5,271 nt of DNA from Actinomycetes bacterium (GTDB lineage Bacteria; Actinomycetota; Coriobacteriia; WRKU01; WQUG01). The notes under the pieces were generated by a model. That model was not told the DNA's origin. It searched no databases and saw only the letters and a list, made by a program, of their open reading frames with translations. The position numbers and the translations under genes were made by a program. The stretch is from the NCBI GenBank assembly GCA_031268615.1, contig JAIRWZ010000046.1:1-5271 (forward strand). Reading direction: 5' to 3'. The stretch's first letter is position 1. Each line of letters begins with the position of its first letter. Below are positions 4,319 through 5,271 of this stretch, in pieces.

Positions 4319-5191
4319 AAACAGACAACTATCGACATATTGCGCGAGCTGAACAACGACTTTTACCGCAGGCAGAGCGCGTCATTTGACCGTACGCGCC
4401 GGGCGCCATGGCCGGGCTGGGGGCGCTGTCTGGAATACTTGTGGGACGAAGTGAGTACCGAGCCTGCCCCCGGCCTTGACCGGGGGTCCATACCCGCCAG
4501 CAGTGAGCTGTTGGTGTTCGACTTGGCCTGCGGCAACCTGCGCTTCGAATCCTTTCTGGCGGAGGCGCTGCCGGGGGTACTGCCGGGGGTGCAGGCGCGC
4601 TGTTTTGGCGTTGATGACTGCGCCGCACTGCTGCCTGCGGACGATTGCCCCGACCTCGCCGCCGCGCCGTCTGCGCTTTCCGCTCCAGGCGTACCCACCG
4701 CGCCAACCTTCAGCTTTCAGGAATTGGACATCTTGGCGGCGCTACAATCGGAGGACTTCCTGTCTGCGCACTTGACGGCGCCGGTCTGCGACCTGTCGGT
4801 TGCCTTTGGCTTTCTGCACCACGTCCCCACCGCCGGTCTGCGCGTCCGGGTGCTGCAGACTCTGCTGGACCAAACTAAACCCGGCGGGTGGATCATCGTG
4901 TCGTTGTGGCGCTTTGCGCGCGACCCGCAGTTGGCCGCAAAAGCAGAGCTGACGACAGCGGAGGCCTTGGCAGAACTGCAGCTGCCAACGTCAGAGTTGG
5001 ACGAAGGCGACTTTCTCGTAGGCTGGCAAAACCAACCTAAGGTCTGGCGCTACTGCCATAGTTTTTCGGACACAGAAATCAGCGACCTGGTGCGAACAAT
5101 TGAAAAAAGGGCAACCGTTGTCGCCCTCTTTCAGTCCGATGGTCGAGGCGAAAACTTGAACACCTACGTCATCGCGCGAAAAAGCAAGTAA
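4316..5191 (+). CDS. Trm9/ALKBH8-like class I SAM-dependent methyltransferase
   Basis: Probably methylates the carboxymethyl group made by Elp3 on tRNA uridine 34, as Trm9 and ALKBH8 do in eukaryotes; the substrate is inference. In the 291 residues, FYRRQSASFDRTRRAPWPGW (16-35) resembles the Trm9 N-terminal block with its FSxTRxxPWP core. VFDLACGN (67-74) is SAM-binding motif I, Asp100 in GVDDC is the likely ribose-binding acid, LHHVP (167-171) matches the HH motif after strand 4, and TKPGGWIIVSLW (187-198) is the post-motif segment. Toward the end DFLVGW (232-237) and RYCHSF (245-250) recall the VPW and RYYHxF words that I remember from Trm9/ALKBH8, ending NTYVIARK. Those C-terminal words favour this family over a generic methyltransferase. 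A 16-residue repeat peptide is inserted at 46-61, before motif I. ATG 4316 has no ribosome binding site; TTG 4340 is an alternative. The eukaryotic partner Trm112 is not in the window. Confidence 0.82.
   Translation: MKQTTIDILRELNNDFYRRQSASFDRTRRAPWPGWGRCLEYLWDEVSTEPAPGLDRGSIPASSELLVFDLACGNLRFESFLAEALPGVLPGVQARCFGVDDCAALLPADDCPDLAAAPSALSAPGVPTAPTFSFQELDILAALQSEDFLSAHLTAPVCDLSVAFGFLHHVPTAGLRVRVLQTLLDQTKPGGWIIVSLWRFARDPQLAAKAELTTAEALAELQLPTSELDEGDFLVGWQNQPKVWRYCHSFSDTEISDLVRTIEKRATVVALFQSDGRGENLNTYVIARKSK
4451..4498 (+). repeat. In-frame copy of the 48-base palindromic repeat inside the methyltransferase gene
   Basis: Runs from GTGAGTACCGAG to CCATACCCGCC and encodes VSTEPAPGLDRGSIPA, residues 46-61. 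The core is a 7-bp palindrome: CCCCCGG (4467-4473), loop CCTTGA, CCGGGGG (4480-4486). It sits between the N-terminal block and SAM motif I, where Trm9-type proteins have only a short linker. In the elp3 and methyltransferase copies the six preceding bases are also alike (GACGGA and GACGAA), so the element may be up to 54 bases long. Confidence 0.9.
4568..4591 (+). repeat. 12-base tandem duplication in the methyltransferase gene
   Basis: CTGCCGGGGGTA is followed directly by CTGCCGGGGGTG, encoding LPGVLPGV at residues 85-92. It stays in frame and lies between motif I and the acidic Asp100 loop, a region that tolerates length change. It is probably recent replication slippage. Confidence 0.8.
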
Positions 5192-5195
5192 GTCA

Positions 5196-5217
5196 GGTGA
5201 GGTTAGCCAACCTCACC
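5196..5217. repeat. Palindrome just after the methyltransferase stop
   Basis: GGTGAGGTT (5196-5204) and AACCTCACC (5209-5217) form a perfect 9-bp stem with loop AGCC, four bases after the stop codon. No T-run follows, so intrinsic termination is unsupported; a 3'-end stabilising hairpin is possible. It looks like a distant relative of the inverted repeats at 2243-2271 (shared GGTRAG and TTGGCT words when read on the minus strand). Confidence 0.65.
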
Positions 5218-5230
5218 GATTTGCAAAACG

Positions 5231-5257
5231 GTCATTCCCGCGAAAGCGGGAATCCAG
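5231..5257. repeat. REP-like palindrome with GAAA tetraloop
   Basis: ATTCCCGC (5234-5241), loop GAAA, GCGGGAAT (5246-5253), flanked by GTC and CCAG. This GTCATTCCCGC...GCGGGAATCCAG pattern is a widespread dispersed repeat in many bacterial genomes (known from general experience, not searched). The remaining bases to the window end show no gene. Confidence 0.75.
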
Positions 5258-5271
5258 CCAGAAGACAGACC

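Noticed and set aside
5196..5253. Intrinsic terminators after the methyltransferase gene
   Set aside because: Stable hairpins are present but no T-run follows either one; they are better described as dispersed palindromic repeats.

Overview
The window is about 60% G+C by eye and holds five protein-coding genes. Four are on the minus strand: elp3, ispD, ispF and the start of cysE, whose 3' end is cut off at base 1. One methyltransferase gene lies on the plus strand, divergent from elp3. Bacterial Elp3 of this type (radical SAM plus GNAT, with the RMPKSYLSDEP and ISAVGTRQYY signatures) is known to me mainly from Chloroflexota such as Dehalococcoides and from some candidate phyla. The methylerythritol phosphate (MEP) isoprenoid genes confirm a bacterium. 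A Chloroflexota host (Dehalococcoidia or SAR202-like) is my best inference, but the sequence alone does not prove it.

Layout. Bases 1-671 are cysE (minus, partial). Bases 672-856 are a spacer with a GC-rich hairpin. Bases 857-1339 are ispF and 1377-2081 are ispD, 37 bases apart, encoding two enzymes of the MEP pathway. Bases 2082-2370 are a repeat-packed intergenic region with an extended -10 promoter directly in front of ispD. Bases 2371-4317 are elp3 (minus). Bases 4316-5191 are a class I SAM methyltransferase (plus) that resembles eukaryotic Trm9/ALKBH8. Bases 5192-5271 hold two palindromic repeats.

The most interesting part is the elp3/methyltransferase pair. In eukaryotes Elp3 makes the carboxymethyl group on wobble uridine 34 of tRNA, and Trm9 or ALKBH8 methylates it to mcm5U. 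Here a bacterial Elp3 gene sits head to head with a Trm9-like methyltransferase gene. The two start codons share the palindrome CATG at 4315-4318. The simplest hypothesis is a compact bacterial two-gene route to mcm5U-type wobble modification.

The second striking feature is a 48-base palindromic repeat. It is present once inside each of these two genes, in the same orientation relative to transcription and in the same reading frame, so both proteins carry a near-identical 16-residue peptide (VSTEPAPGLDRGSIPA or a close variant). A third, intergenic copy upstream of ispD has lost two single bases and is no longer a multiple of three. This recalls the Rickettsia palindromic elements that insert in frame in protein genes. 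A separate pair of inverted repeats between elp3 and ispD shows a covarying, mutually exclusive two-hairpin design.
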